From Pelotomaculum schinkii (GTDB lineage: Bacteria > Bacillota > Desulfotomaculia > Desulfotomaculales > Pelotomaculaceae), in NCBI RefSeq assembly GCF_004369205.1, contig NZ_QFGA01000003.1, positions 124,001 to 188,000 on the forward strand: 64,000 nucleotides of DNA. Reading direction: 5' to 3'. Numbering within the stretch: the first letter of the stretch is position 1; each line of letters starts with the position of its first letter. The position numbers and the translations under genes are program-made. This document shows positions 17,324-27,284 of this stretch, piece by piece. The notes under the pieces are model-generated. The model was given only the letters and a program-made list of their open reading frames with translations, was not told the DNA's origin and did not search any database.

Positions 17324-18043
17324 GTGCCTCGTCAACTTGAACGACTTTACGAAGGAAAGGCCAAGCGGGTTTACCGCACAGATGATCCGGATTTATACCT
17401 GGTGGAGTACAAGGACGACGCCACTGCCTTTAACGGCGCCAAAAAAGGGACCATACAAAATAAAGGCGTGCTTAACAACCAGATCTCGGGAGTGTTTTTC
17501 CGCATGCTGGAAGAGCGGGGGATACCTACCCACTTTGTAGAACTGGTCAGCGACCGGGAGATGCTGGTTAAAACACTGGAAATAGTACCGGTGGAGGTTG
17601 TGGTCCGCAATATTGCCGCCGGCAGCTTGGCCAAGCGCCTGGGACTGGCGGAAGGGACCGTCCTGTCCTCACCGGTTCTTGAGTATTACTACAAGAGCGA
17701 TGAACTGGGCGACCCCATGATCAACGACTACCATATCAGGGCGCTTGGCCTGGCTTCTCCTGAACAAATGGAGCGGATCCGGGATATTGCCCTGGCTGTA
17801 AACAGTATCATGCTCGAATACCTGGCAGACAAAAATATCGATCTGGTAGACTTTAAACTTGAATTTGGTATACACAAAGGTGCGGTTATCCTGGGCGACG
17901 AGATTTCTCCTGATACCTGCCGTTTCTGGGATAAACACACCCGCGAAAAGCTGGACAAGGACCGCTTCCGCCGCGACCTGGGCAATGTTGAAGGAGCTTA
18001 CGAAGAGGTTTTTAAACGGCTGACCGGGAAGAGTTTTAGTTAA
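17324..18043 (+). CDS. purC: SAICAR synthase
   Basis: A 239-residue enzyme that ligates aspartate to CAIR with [15 protein letters not shown] is the N-terminal P-loop-like strand, and [15 protein letters not shown] and [17 protein letters not shown] are the family signatures. GTG start with GGGAGG spaced nine bases upstream. Downstream purF begins after about 67 bp. Confidence 0.97.
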   Translation: MPRQLERLYEGKAKRVYRTDDPDLYLVEYKDDATAFNGAKKGTIQNKGVLNNQISGVFFRMLEERGIPTHFVELVSDREMLVKTLEIVPVEVVVRNIAAGSLAKRLGLAEGTVLSSPVLEYYYKSDELGDPMINDYHIRALGLASPEQMERIRDIALAVNSIMLEYLADKNIDLVDFKLEFGIHKGAVILGDEISPDTCRFWDKHTREKLDKDRFRRDLGNVEGAYEEVFKRLTGKSFS

Positions 18044-18110
18044 ACTTCCCATATCGTTAACAAGGTTTTAGAGAAGAGAAAATATAGAGATGTGGGAATG
18101 GAGGAGCAAA

Positions 18111-19568
18111 ATGGCCGGGGATTTTGGAAATGGATACGATGAGGTCTTGCCGGTGGTTGACAAGCCGCGGGAAGAATGCGGTATTTTCGGTATCTACGGG
18201 CCGGGCTTTGACGTAGCCAGGCTTACCTACTATGGTCTTTACGCCCTGCAGCACCGCGGCCAGGAGAGCGCCGGGATAGCTGTCGGCAACGGCAGCAAGA
18301 TTCGACTGGCTAAGGGTATGGGGTTGGTTTCAGATGTCTTCAACGACGAGAAACTGGGCAGCTTCCAGGGGCACTTGGCGATAGGACACGTACGCTACTC
18401 CACTACCGGCTCTAATAACCCGGCCAACGCCCAGCCTCTGGTTTTCAATTATTCCCGCGGGATGATTGGCCTGTCCCATAACGGCAACATCTCCAATATT
18501 GCCGAACTGCGCCGGCAATTGTCCTCGACCGGCTCGGTCTTCCAATCTACCACCGACAGCGAAGTCATTGTCAACCTGATTGCCCGTTACAGTCAGAACA
18601 GCCTGGTTGAGGCCATCGTCAAGTCCATGATCGATCTCAAAGGAGCCTACTCACTCCTGGTCCTGACGGAAAACAAACTGATTGGCATACGCGATCCCTT
18701 CGGCTTCCGCCCGCTGTGCCTGGGACGCAAAGGCGACGCTTATATTTTGGCCTCGGAATCCTGCGCTCTGGATACCATCGGAGCTGAATTTGTACGGGAC
18801 CTGGAGCCGGGCGAAATCGTCGTGATTGACGAGGACGGTCTGCAATCGCTTCAGTCACTGCAGGTTCCCCGCCGGAAAGCGCACTGTATCTTTGAATACA
18901 TTTACTTTGCCCGTCCCGACAGCCGCATCGACGGGTTCAACGTTAACCGTGTCCGGTACGAGATGGGTCGCCAATTGGCCAGGGAATATCCGGTTGAAGC
19001 GGACCTGGTGATACCGGTGCCGGATTCGGGGACGATCGCCGCCAGAGGCTTTGCCTGGGAATCCGGCATACCCTTTGAGGAGGGGCTGATGAAGAACCGC
19101 TATGTCGGCCGCACCTTTATTCAGCCTACGCAGGATATCAGGGAATTGGGAGTCAGGCTTAAACTGAACCCGGTCCGGCATATACTGCAGGGTAAGCGGG
19201 TGGTACTGATTGACGACTCCATCGTACGCGGCACCACCAGCGGCAAAATCGTGAGCATGGTACGGGAGTGCGGCGCCAGGGAGGTCCATTTCTGCCTGAG
19301 TTCTCCTCCTACCAAGCTGCCTTGCTATTACGGCATAGATACCTCCCTCAGTGAACTGATTGCCGCCCACAAAACGGTTGAGGAGATCAGGGAGTATATC
19401 AGCGCCGACGGCTTGCATTACCTGAGCCAGGAGGGCCTGCTGGGAATATTCGGTGAAGCGCGGGGCAACTTCTGCACTGCCTGCTTCAGCGGGGACTACC
19501 CCACCTATGTGCCCGATCCCAACCTGCAGGGCAAGCTGGTATTCGAGGAGGAGCACGGGTGCGGCTAA
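18111..19568 (+). CDS. purF: Amidophosphoribosyltransferase
   Basis: First committed enzyme of purine synthesis: PRPP plus glutamine to phosphoribosylamine. ATG 18111 follows GGAGGAG, giving a 22-residue propeptide before Cys23 (EECGIFGIYG), the N-terminal nucleophile after processing. The PRPP loop VVLIDDSIVRGTTS is intact. Cysteines in AHCIFEY, PCYYGID and NFCTACF fit the four-cysteine iron-sulfur site of Bacillus-type enzymes, which makes the protein oxygen sensitive. An earlier ATG at 18090 is less well placed. Confidence 0.95.
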   Translation: MAGDFGNGYDEVLPVVDKPREECGIFGIYGPGFDVARLTYYGLYALQHRGQESAGIAVGNGSKIRLAKGMGLVSDVFNDEKLGSFQGHLAIGHVRYSTTGSNNPANAQPLVFNYSRGMIGLSHNGNISNIAELRRQLSSTGSVFQSTTDSEVIVNLIARYSQNSLVEAIVKSMIDLKGAYSLLVLTENKLIGIRDPFGFRPLCLGRKGDAYILASESCALDTIGAEFVRDLEPGEIVVIDEDGLQSLQSLQVPRRKAHCIFEYIYFARPDSRIDGFNVNRVRYEMGRQLAREYPVEADLVIPVPDSGTIAARGFAWESGIPFEEGLMKNRYVGRTFIQPTQDIRELGVRLKLNPVRHILQGKRVVLIDDSIVRGTTSGKIVSMVRECGAREVHFCLSSPPTKLPCYYGIDTSLSELIAAHKTVEEIREYISADGLHYLSQEGLLGIFGEARGNFCTACFSGDYPTYVPDPNLQGKLVFEEEHGCG

Positions 19569-19813
19569 GTACAGGGGCTGAACATGCCGGCAGCAGCTTG
19601 GTGCGGATGATGCCCGGCAGGTACTTGAAACTATTTCTAAAGGCTAGCTGCATGACGGGACTAAACTCAACGATATTGTGACATAAGATTCTCATATTAG
19701 GTTTGCCCTACGCCTTGCGACAATAATATACAACCTTTAACTTATTTTCAAACAAAGTATTTTTTTGCCTGCGTCCAACGTCCAACGACTCACGTCTAAA
19801 TACGGAGGTATAC

Positions 19814-20857
19814 ATGACCGAAAAGAAGAAGGGCCTCACTTATGCCGATGCCGGGGTGGATATTGAAGCCGGCAACAAGGCGGTCCACCTGATGAAAGAC
19901 ACCGTGCGCAGCACTTTCAGACCTGAGGTCTTGGCCGATATCGGCGGCTTTGGCGGTTTTTTTGCCCTCAATAAGGACAGGTACCGGGAGCCGGTGCTGG
20001 TTTCCGGTACGGATGGCGTCGGTACCAAGCTGCGGGTGGCCATGTTGACAGGCAGGCATGATTCAGTAGGCATAGATGCGGTGGCCATGTGTGTCAACGA
20101 TATCCTGGCGCAGGGGGCGGAGCCGCTCTTTTTCCTTGATTACCTGGCAGTCGGCCGGTTGTCGCCGGAACAGGTGGCCGCTATCGTGGGCGGCGTGGCT
20201 GAGGGCTGCCGCCAGGCCGGTTGCGCTTTAATCGGCGGGGAGACCGCCGAGATGCCTGGTTTTTATGGACCGGAGGAATACGATATAGCTGGTTTCGCCG
20301 TAGGAGTGGTGGAACGGAGCAGGATTATCGACGGCCGGGATATTGTGCCGGGGGATCTGGTAATCGGCCTGCCTTCAAGCGGGCTGCACAGCAACGGCTA
20401 CTCTCTGGCCCGTAAAGTCCTGCTGGAGGTCGCCGGGTACGGTGTTGATACATATTTGGAACAACTGGGGCGGACCGTGGGTGAGGAAATGCTCGAGCCC
20501 ACCAGGATTTATGTGAAAGCTATCCTGCCTTTACTGGATCGGTTTAAAATGAAGGGGTTGGCCCACATTACCGGAGGCGGCCTGACGGAAAACGTGCCAC
20601 GCGCTCTGCCGGAAGGTACCGGGGTCGAGTTTCGTTTAGGCACCTGGCCCGTGCCCCCGGTGTTTAACCTGATTCAAGAGACGGGTAATATTGCGGCAAG
20701 CGAGATGCTGCGGACTTTTAACATGGGTGTCGGCCTGGTGGCGGTGGTTGCCCGTGCGGAGGCAGGCGCCGTAATGGCTGACCTGTCCGCCAGGGGCGAG
20801 ACAAGCTACCTGATCGGCGAAGTGGTGGAAGGCAAACGGGAAGTAACTTACACCTAA
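19814..20857 (+). CDS. purM: Phosphoribosylformylglycinamidine cyclo-ligase (AIR synthetase)
   Basis: A 347-residue enzyme of the PurM/ThiL fold that closes FGAM to AIR with ATP. The start [42 protein letters not shown] and [13 protein letters not shown] are characteristic. GGAGG lies before the ATG. The 245-bp gap from purF holds no gene, only a half copy of the GCCCTACGCCTTGCGAC sequence seen again around 23338-23546. The FGAM synthetase genes (purS/Q/L) are not in the window. Confidence 0.97.
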   Translation: MTEKKKGLTYADAGVDIEAGNKAVHLMKDTVRSTFRPEVLADIGGFGGFFALNKDRYREPVLVSGTDGVGTKLRVAMLTGRHDSVGIDAVAMCVNDILAQGAEPLFFLDYLAVGRLSPEQVAAIVGGVAEGCRQAGCALIGGETAEMPGFYGPEEYDIAGFAVGVVERSRIIDGRDIVPGDLVIGLPSSGLHSNGYSLARKVLLEVAGYGVDTYLEQLGRTVGEEMLEPTRIYVKAILPLLDRFKMKGLAHITGGGLTENVPRALPEGTGVEFRLGTWPVPPVFNLIQETGNIAASEMLRTFNMGVGLVAVVARAEAGAVMADLSARGETSYLIGEVVEGKREVTYT

Positions 20858-20909
20858 ACACGCCTTGATTTGCGCCCGCACAGGGAGTCGCGATCACGGC
20901 GCAGCAGAG

Positions 20910-21077
20910 AGTGAAAACCAGGCGATGCAGGCGCGATTTCAGCAGCGCACGGCGCTCGCGCCGGGCTTATGTGGAAAGGTAGCAATGAATTCGCAGCTAT
21001 ATTTGGGGGGCGCTCTATGGGCTGAACAGCTGTACAGTTATTTTTCAAGGAAGCAAAAGAACCGTCCCCTTGCTTCC
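20910..21077 (+). repeat. Intergenic repeat element
   Basis: Contains AACCAGGCGATGCAG, GCGATTTCA, CGGCGCTCGCGCCGG, GGGCTGAACAGCTGTACAG and the terminal palindrome with AAGAACCGTCCCC (21049-21077). Same family as 17092-17287, inserted between purM and purN. Confidence 0.8.
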
Positions 21078-21150
21078 TTTTGAGCGGCATTGTAGTGGTC
21101 AAGTGAAGTGTGAAAATGTGAAAATTGGGCTTGGCTAAGGAGGGGATCAA

Positions 21151-21777
21151 GTGAGCAAGCTACGCCTGGGCGTTCTGGCCTCCGGCCGGGGCTCAAACCT
21201 CCAGTCCATCATGGACCAGGCTGCTGCCGGGAAAATAAACGCCGCGGTAGCCGTGGTCATCAGCGACAAAAAAGATGCCTATGCGCTGGAGCGGGCGAGG
21301 ATGGCGGGTATCCCGGCCGGACACATTAATTACAGTGATTTCCCATCCAAGGATGCGTATGAAAGGTCAATTGTCGAACTTTTGCAGCAGCATGGAGTGG
21401 AACTGGTCTGTCTCGCCGGTTATATGAGAATTGTAGGCAAGGTACTCCTGGCAGCTTTTCCGAACAGGGTTATGAACATCCACCCGGCGCTCCTGCCGTC
21501 CTTTCCGGGGTTGCATGGCCAGGAACAGGCCTGGGCCTACGGGGTCAAATTCAGCGGCTGTACCGTCCATTTTGTTGACGAGGGCATGGATACCGGGCCG
21601 ATTATTCTCCAGGCTGTGGTTCCGGTTTACGATGAAGATACGGCCGATGACTTGTCCGCCCGTATTTTGGAGCAGGAACATAAGATTTACCCGGAAGCTA
21701 TCCGGCTCTATGCGGAGGGACGGCTGAGGATTGAAGGCAGGAAAGTATACGTGAGTAAAATAAATCATAGGAGGTAA
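21151..21777 (+). CDS. purN: Phosphoribosylglycinamide formyltransferase
   Basis: A 208-residue folate-dependent GAR transformylase. [12 protein letters not shown] at the N-terminus binds GAR phosphate, and [13 protein letters not shown] with [13 protein letters not shown] holds the catalytic Asn-His-Asp set. GTG start preceded by AAGGAGG. Only 5 bp separate it from purH, consistent with coupled translation. Confidence 0.96.
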   Translation: MSKLRLGVLASGRGSNLQSIMDQAAAGKINAAVAVVISDKKDAYALERARMAGIPAGHINYSDFPSKDAYERSIVELLQQHGVELVCLAGYMRIVGKVLLAAFPNRVMNIHPALLPSFPGLHGQEQAWAYGVKFSGCTVHFVDEGMDTGPIILQAVVPVYDEDTADDLSARILEQEHKIYPEAIRLYAEGRLRIEGRKVYVSKINHRR

Positions 21778-21782
21778 ATAAC

Positions 21783-23324
21783 TTGGCTCTTCAACGTGCT
21801 TTAATCAGCGTATCGAACAAAGCTGGTGTAATTGAGTTTTCCCGCGGGCTGGTGGAACTGGGTGTGGAGATTGTTTCCACCGGGGGCACGGCTAAAGCCC
21901 TGCGTGAGGCGGGTGTGCCTGTTACATATATCTCCGACGTCACAGGGTTCCCGGAAATATTGGACGGCCGGGTCAAGACCCTGCACCCCACCGTGCACGG
22001 CGGCATCCTGGCTTTAAGAAATCCTGATCACCTGGGCCAGTTGGCAAAGCATAACATTACCCCCATCGACCTGGTGGCGGTAAACCTTTATCCCTTCCGC
22101 GAGACCATCGCCAAGCCCGGGGTAACCCTGGCGGAAGCCATTGAGAATATTGATATCGGCGGTCCCACCATGGTCCGTTCCGCAGCCAAGAACTACGAAA
22201 ATGTGCTGGTCATCGTCAACCCGGAACGCTATCATGAGGTGCTGGAAGCCCTGCGCAAGGGTGAAGCCGGGCGGGAGCTGAGGATGGCCCTGGCCCGTGA
22301 GGCTTTTGCCCATACTGCATCTTACGATGCAGCTATCACGGCTTACCTCTCCGGGATAGGTGAGGGCGCGGAGCAATTTCCGCCGACCATGGATCTCTCG
22401 CTCAAACGGGTCCAGGTCCTGCGCTACGGAGAAAATCCCCACCAGCAGGCTGCCTTCTACCGCGACCCGGCCGTGACCGGGCCCTGCGTCGGCAATGCTG
22501 TTCAGCTTGCGGGCAAGGAACTGTCGTATAACAATATCCTGGATATCAACTCGGCTTTTGAGCTGGTAAGAGAATTTATAGAGCCGGCCGCGGTTATTGT
22601 CAAGCACAACAACCCCTGCGGCTGTGCTGTTTCGGCACAACTGACAGATGCTTACCTTAAGGCTCTGGAAGGTGACCCGGTGTCGGCGTTTGGGGGCATA
22701 ATAGCGCTAAACCGGGTGGTGGACGCCCCCACCGCACAGGAGATGGCCAAACTATTCGTGGAAGCGATTATTGCGCCGGGGTACGAAGATCAAGCTCTTG
22801 AGATTCTGAAGAAGAAGGCGAACTTAAGGCTGCTTTCAACCGGCGACTTAACCATCCAAACCAACGACCGCCTGGATATGAGGAAGGTAAACGGCGGTCT
22901 CCTGGTGCAGGAATTCGACCGTGAGGTACTTAAGCTGCCTGAGTTGAAAGTAGTTACCAAAAGGACCCCGACGCAGAATGAAATGGACGAGCTCATTTTT
23001 GCCATGACCCTGGTCAAGCACGTCAAGTCCAACGCCATCGTGCTGACCAAGGAACGCCAGCTCATCGGTGTGGGAGCGGGCCAGATGAACCGGGTGGGTT
23101 CGGCCAAAATAGCCATCAACCAGGCCGGGGAAAAGGCTGCGGGGGCCGTATTGGGCTCGGACGCCTTCTTCCCCTTCAACGATACCGTGCTTGAAGCAGC
23201 CCGCGCCGGCATCACCGCCATCATTCAGCCGGGCGGCTCCATCCGTGACGAGGAGTCGATCAAAGCATGTGATGAGGCCGGTATGGCCATGGTGTTCACA
23301 GGCATGAGACACTTCAAACACTAG
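21783..23324 (+). CDS. purH: Bifunctional AICAR transformylase/IMP cyclohydrolase
   Basis: A 513-residue enzyme catalysing the last two steps to IMP. The N-terminal MGS-like cyclohydrolase domain shows STGGTAKAL and GRVKTLHP; the transformylase domain has the KHNNPCG motif with the catalytic lysine-histidine pair, DPVSAFGG and a C-terminal [12 protein letters not shown] start preceded by AGGAGG. Full length with no defect visible. Confidence 0.97.
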   Translation: MALQRALISVSNKAGVIEFSRGLVELGVEIVSTGGTAKALREAGVPVTYISDVTGFPEILDGRVKTLHPTVHGGILALRNPDHLGQLAKHNITPIDLVAVNLYPFRETIAKPGVTLAEAIENIDIGGPTMVRSAAKNYENVLVIVNPERYHEVLEALRKGEAGRELRMALAREAFAHTASYDAAITAYLSGIGEGAEQFPPTMDLSLKRVQVLRYGENPHQQAAFYRDPAVTGPCVGNAVQLAGKELSYNNILDINSAFELVREFIEPAAVIVKHNNPCGCAVSAQLTDAYLKALEGDPVSAFGGIIALNRVVDAPTAQEMAKLFVEAIIAPGYEDQALEILKKKANLRLLSTGDLTIQTNDRLDMRKVNGGLLVQEFDREVLKLPELKVVTKRTPTQNEMDELIFAMTLVKHVKSNAIVLTKERQLIGVGAGQMNRVGSAKIAINQAGEKAAGAVLGSDAFFPFNDTVLEAARAGITAIIQPGGSIRDEESIKACDEAGMAMVFTGMRHFKH

Positions 23325-23337
23325 CAGGATGAATGAT

Positions 23338-23546
23338 GTCGCAGGCCGTAGGGCGTAAGGCGTAAAAAGAATGGGCTGCAGGGTTAGTTTGTTACGTTGG
23401 TTGTTGTGTAAGATAAAGCAGCCGAAGGAAGCAGGGGGACGGTTCTTTTGCTTCCGAATTCGGAAGCAAAAGAACCGTCCCCCTGCTTCCCGTGTCAACC
23501 CCAAAGAAATGCTTAAACCTACGCCCTGCGCCCTACGGCCTGCGAC
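23338..23546. repeat. Nested palindromic element with a perfect 64-bp core
   Basis: The core 23427-23490 is a perfect palindrome: a 29-bp REP-like unit, GAATTC in the centre, then the same unit inverted. It is framed by a second perfect 18-bp inverted repeat (GTCGCAGGCCGTAGGGCG at 23338-23355 and its complement at 23529-23546). It separates purH from purD. Confidence 0.9.
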
Positions 23547-23621
23547 TGCTTCCTAAACGGTTTAAAATTTTAGTATCTAACCGGCCTTTCGATGTTTATG
23601 TACGAATTGGGAGGGTAGTGT

Positions 23622-24893
23622 ATGAGGGTTTTGGTTGTGGGTGGCGGCGGACGTGAACACGCCCTGGTGTGGAAGCTGAAGCAAAGCCCCCGCGTGACTA
23701 AAGTTTACTGTGCTCCGGGCAACGCAGGCATAGCCCGGGACGCTGACTGTATTCATATAAAAGCTGAGGATGTACAGGGGCTGTTGAATTTCGCTCTTAA
23801 AAACGAAATTGGCCTTACTGTGGTAGGACCGGAAGCGCCGCTCAACGCAGGTATTGTCGACCGGTTTGAGGCGGCAGGGCTGAAAATCTTCGGGCCCTCA
23901 CAGGCAGCGGCTGAGATTGAGGGCAGCAAGGTGCTGTCCAAGGAGATTATGGCCAGGTACGGTATCCCCACGGCTTCTTACGCTGTTTTTACCGACCCCG
24001 CTGAAGCCGCTTCTTACATCAAACGAACCGGCGCTCCCTGTGTGGTCAAGGCTGACGGCCTGGCCGCCGGCAAGGGAGTAATCGTGGCCCTTGATGAGGA
24101 AAGCGCGCTCGATGCGGTGCGTTCGATTATGATGGACAAAGACTTTGGGGCGGCCGGGGAGCGTCTGGTCGTGGAGGAGCGCCTGTCAGGGGAAGAGGTC
24201 AGCATCCTGGCTTTCACTGATGGGGTCAGCGTAGTGCCCATGATTGCCTCGCAGGACCACAAGCGCGCCTATGACAACGACGAGGGGCCGAACACCGGCG
24301 GTATGGGAGCCTATGCCCCGGCTCCGGTTTATACTGCCGATGTGCACAGGAAAACCATGGAGGAAATATTAATTCCCATGGTCCAGGCTATGAACAATGA
24401 GGGCCGGACCTACCGCGGTGTTATCTACGCCGGGCTGATGGTTGATGAAAACGGACCGAAAGTACTGGAATTTAACGCGCGTTTTGGCGACCCGGAAGCG
24501 CAGCCGGTCCTGATGCTGTTGGAGACTGATCTGGTTGATATTATCGAGGCCATCCTGGAAAAGCGCCTGGGCCAAATCGAAATCAAGTGGAAGGAACAGG
24601 CCGCAGTGTGCGTAGTGTTGGCCTCGGGAGGCTATCCCGGTTCTTACGAAAAGGGAAAAGTCATCAAAGGTTTGGAAAACCCAGGCGGGGAAGTGCTCGT
24701 CTTCCACGCCGGCACCGCCGCGAAGGACGGGGACATTGTTACCGCCGGGGGGCGGGTGCTGGGTGTGACGGCAGCCGGTTCGGACATCCCTTCGGCTATC
24801 GAACGGGCTTACGCGGCAGTGGAAAAAATCCATTTCGACGGCATGCACTACCGGCATGACGTGGGGCGCAAGGCGCTGGAGCGTTTAAAATAG
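23622..24893 (+). CDS. purD: Phosphoribosylamine-glycine ligase
   Basis: A 423-residue ATP-grasp enzyme making GAR. MRVLVVGGGGREHAL starts the N-domain; KADGLAAGKGV, NTGGMGAYAP and FNARFGDPEAQ are ATP-grasp and substrate signatures. It ends the purine cluster: about 200 bp follow without a gene, including a possible hairpin (CAGGC/GCCTG near 25000-25015), before yerC. Confidence 0.97.
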   Translation: MRVLVVGGGGREHALVWKLKQSPRVTKVYCAPGNAGIARDADCIHIKAEDVQGLLNFALKNEIGLTVVGPEAPLNAGIVDRFEAAGLKIFGPSQAAAEIEGSKVLSKEIMARYGIPTASYAVFTDPAEAASYIKRTGAPCVVKADGLAAGKGVIVALDEESALDAVRSIMMDKDFGAAGERLVVEERLSGEEVSILAFTDGVSVVPMIASQDHKRAYDNDEGPNTGGMGAYAPAPVYTADVHRKTMEEILIPMVQAMNNEGRTYRGVIYAGLMVDENGPKVLEFNARFGDPEAQPVLMLLETDLVDIIEAILEKRLGQIEIKWKEQAAVCVVLASGGYPGSYEKGKVIKGLENPGGEVLVFHAGTAAKDGDIVTAGGRVLGVTAAGSDIPSAIERAYAAVEKIHFDGMHYRHDVGRKALERLK

Positions 24894-25110
24894 CGAGAGA
24901 GCTCTCATAGATAGCTGATGGAACCATGGTTTGGCGCATTTGCGCAACCGTTAATCATTATATACAAATGGCACTGCGGAACCCTAACATCCTCACAGGC
25001 TGCAACGCCTGCTGTTAGTTAACCAAAAGCGCCTTTTTTTGTCTTGATTTTTCCTCTTTAACGTATTAAAATATTAAAGAAACAGATTATCAGCCCAGGG
25101 GGTTGTAGCT

Positions 25111-25476
25111 GTGTACGCAGGAAGACTTAGAGATGAGCTTTTGGACAGGCTTTTTGAGGCAGTGCTGCTTTTACGAAACACGGATGAATGCTACCAATTT
25201 TTTGAAGACGTCTGTACTGTTGCAGAACTCAGGTCGTTGGCCCAGCGCCTGGAAGTCGCCAAAATGCTGCAGAATAACCATACTTACGGCGATATAGCCA
25301 GTCGTACCGGCGCCAGCACGGCCACTATCAGCAGAGTAAAGAGATCTCTCAACTACGGTGCGGACGGTTATAAACTGATTCTGGAAAGACTTGCCTCAAC
25401 ATCCGGCAAAGCTTCCCTGGATAGTCGGTTAGAAAAAGCGACTGTTGCGGAGCCAATAATGGATGATGAAAAATAA
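25111..25476 (+). CDS. yerC: YerC/YecD family TrpR-like regulator
   Basis: A 121-residue protein of the TrpR superfamily: AELRSLAQRLEVAKML followed by TYGDIASRTGASTATISRVKRSLNYG, the TrpR-type HTH. Homologues are found in many Firmicutes, often beside histidine or purine genes, and are suspected amino-acid or pathway regulators, unproven. Here it immediately precedes hisD (about 75 bp), so it may control the his operon. GTG start with GGGGG before it. Confidence 0.88.
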   Translation: MYAGRLRDELLDRLFEAVLLLRNTDECYQFFEDVCTVAELRSLAQRLEVAKMLQNNHTYGDIASRTGASTATISRVKRSLNYGADGYKLILERLASTSGKASLDSRLEKATVAEPIMDDEK

Positions 25477-25549
25477 TGAATCTGATGAAGCGCCGGTAGA
25501 TGATGTAACCACTTTAAACCATTCGTTTGTTTTCTGGGAGTGAAGAAAA

Positions 25550-26899
25550 TTGGAACCGTTGATTAAAATTTTTGAAGCTGATGAACCGGTTCTCGAAAAA
25601 ATACTGCGCAGAAAAGCCCTTGACCAAAGTGCAACAGCGGCTGTGGTCGCGGAAGTCCTCTCAGCTGTGCGAGGTGACGGTGACGCTGCAGTGTGCGCGT
25701 TAACCGCCCGCTTTGGCGGGCCTGAACTGCGACCGGACCAGCTAAGGGTTAATGATGAAGAAATTAAGGCTGCGTACGGCCTGGTGGAGGAAAATTTTCT
25801 GAGTTCCCTCCGCCTGGCAATCAAAAACATTACCGCCTATCATCAAAAACAGCAGGCCAATTCCTGGTTCAAAACTGATGAAAATGGGGCTATTCTGGGA
25901 CAGTTGGTCAGACCGTTGCGCCGGGTCGGGATTTACGTGCCGGGCGGCAAGGCGTCCTATCCTTCCTCGGTGCTGATGAACGCAATACCGGCCAAAGTTG
26001 CCGGTGTGCGGGAAATTGCCATGGTTTCGCCCCCCGCTTCCGACGGTTCAATGAACCCCTATACTCTTGTGGCGGCTGCCGAGGTGGGTATAAGCGAAAT
26101 ATACAAAGCCGGTGGCGCCCAGGCAGTGGCGGCCCTGGCTTACGGCACGGCATCCATTCCAAGAGTCGACAAGATCACAGGCCCCGGAAATATTTACGTT
26201 ACATTGGCCAAACAGCAGGTCTACGGCCAGGTGGATATCGATATGCTGGCCGGACCCAGCGAGGTGCTGATCATTGCCGACGAAACGGCAGATCCGGGCT
26301 ATGTCGCCGCAGACCTTTTGTCCCAGGCGGAACACGATGAAAGGGCCTCCGCCATATTGCTCACCCCCAGCCGCGAACTGGCGGGCAAAGTCCAGGAGCA
26401 GGTGGCCGGGCAGGCCGGCCGGCTCGGACGCTACGAAATCATCACGCATTCCCTTGCTGACTATGGGGCGATTGTAATCACGGGTGATATTGACCAGGCT
26501 TTTGACCTGGCCAACCAGGCTGCGCCGGAACACCTGGAGTTAATGCTGGCCGAACCCTTCCGCTGGCTTTTCAAGGTGGAAAATGCCGGCGCTGTATTTA
26601 TGGGACATTACTCGCCTGAGCCGGTGGGGGATTACCTGGCCGGACCCAACCATATCCTGCCGACCGGCGGTACGGCAAGGTTCTACTCGCCACTGGGTGT
26701 CGATGCCTTTTTGAAAAGGACCAGCTTGATTGCTTATAATGAGCCTGCTCTGGAACAGGTAGGGGCCGACGTAATCAATCTCGCCGGTGTGGAAGGACTC
26801 TCCGCCCATGCCAACGCGGTAAGGATCAGGATGAAAAATTGTTCGAAAGAAAGAGGAGGTTTTAAACAGCTACAGAATACCAAATTGAGGGAAGATTAA
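25550..26899 (+). CDS. hisD: Histidinol dehydrogenase
   Basis: Performs the last two oxidations to histidine with NAD and zinc. Conserved blocks: VPGGKASYPSSVLMN, ITGPGN-YV-LAKQ, DMLAGPSEVLI, and SQAEHDERASA with the zinc-binding residues. The TTG start has GTGAAGAAAA before it. The family normally ends soon after HANAVRIR; here about 20 extra residues (GGFKQLQNTKLRED) are read into the 410-bp structured repeat that starts at 26864. The repeat therefore supplies the C-terminus and the stop. Confidence 0.95.
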   Translation: MEPLIKIFEADEPVLEKILRRKALDQSATAAVVAEVLSAVRGDGDAAVCALTARFGGPELRPDQLRVNDEEIKAAYGLVEENFLSSLRLAIKNITAYHQKQQANSWFKTDENGAILGQLVRPLRRVGIYVPGGKASYPSSVLMNAIPAKVAGVREIAMVSPPASDGSMNPYTLVAAAEVGISEIYKAGGAQAVAALAYGTASIPRVDKITGPGNIYVTLAKQQVYGQVDIDMLAGPSEVLIIADETADPGYVAADLLSQAEHDERASAILLTPSRELAGKVQEQVAGQAGRLGRYEIITHSLADYGAIVITGDIDQAFDLANQAAPEHLELMLAEPFRWLFKVENAGAVFMGHYSPEPVGDYLAGPNHILPTGGTARFYSPLGVDAFLKRTSLIAYNEPALEQVGADVINLAGVEGLSAHANAVRIRMKNCSKERGGFKQLQNTKLRED

Positions 26900-27273
26900 C
26901 AAAAACCGTTGATACGAACACCTGTTCTATGGTGGTATAGTAACAGGAGGTGGTAACGGTGTATGAATACTGAGCCAGTATAAGTGAAAGGAAAAAGGTT
27001 TCTTAGCAGTCACTTCCGATGACGCGTCGCAAAGACACGCTGTGAAAGTCGGGCGCGGAGGTTAGAACAACCAGGCGGTGGGTAACACCCCCTTCCGGGC
27101 AGGACGGATACCAGAAAGGTGACGGCGGCATAAGCCACCCGGAATGCAAGCGAAAGCTTGCAGCTAAGCAGTTGAATCCTGTGACACTGCCTCCCGTTAG
27201 TCGGCGGGAGAGAAAGTTAATCAATCTGGATTATCTTGTATAAATCAGATTTGTTTAGCTTTCAGAAACCAGG
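26864..27273 (+). ncRNA. Structured ~410-bp repeat, copy 1 (unclassified RNA candidate)
   Basis: Nearly identical to 31529-31944. It can fold strongly: ACCGTT...AACGGT encloses CACCTGTT...AACAGG-GGTG; further hairpins are GCAAGC-GAAA-GCTTGC with a GNRA loop and CTCCCG...CGGGAG. The copies differ mainly in loops and by A-U to G-U changes. Both copies end within 8-12 bp of a his gene start. No T-box core, no group II domain V and no ORF was seen, so the class is unknown; an ORF-less intron remnant or cis-regulatory RNA are both possible. Confidence 0.6.
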
Positions 27274-27284
27274 CTGTTCATAGA

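Noticed and set aside
26864-27273. T-box leader for histidine before hisC
   Set aside because: The conserved T-box antiterminator core (TGGNACCGCG type) and a terminator are absent, and the same sequence occurs before hisI.
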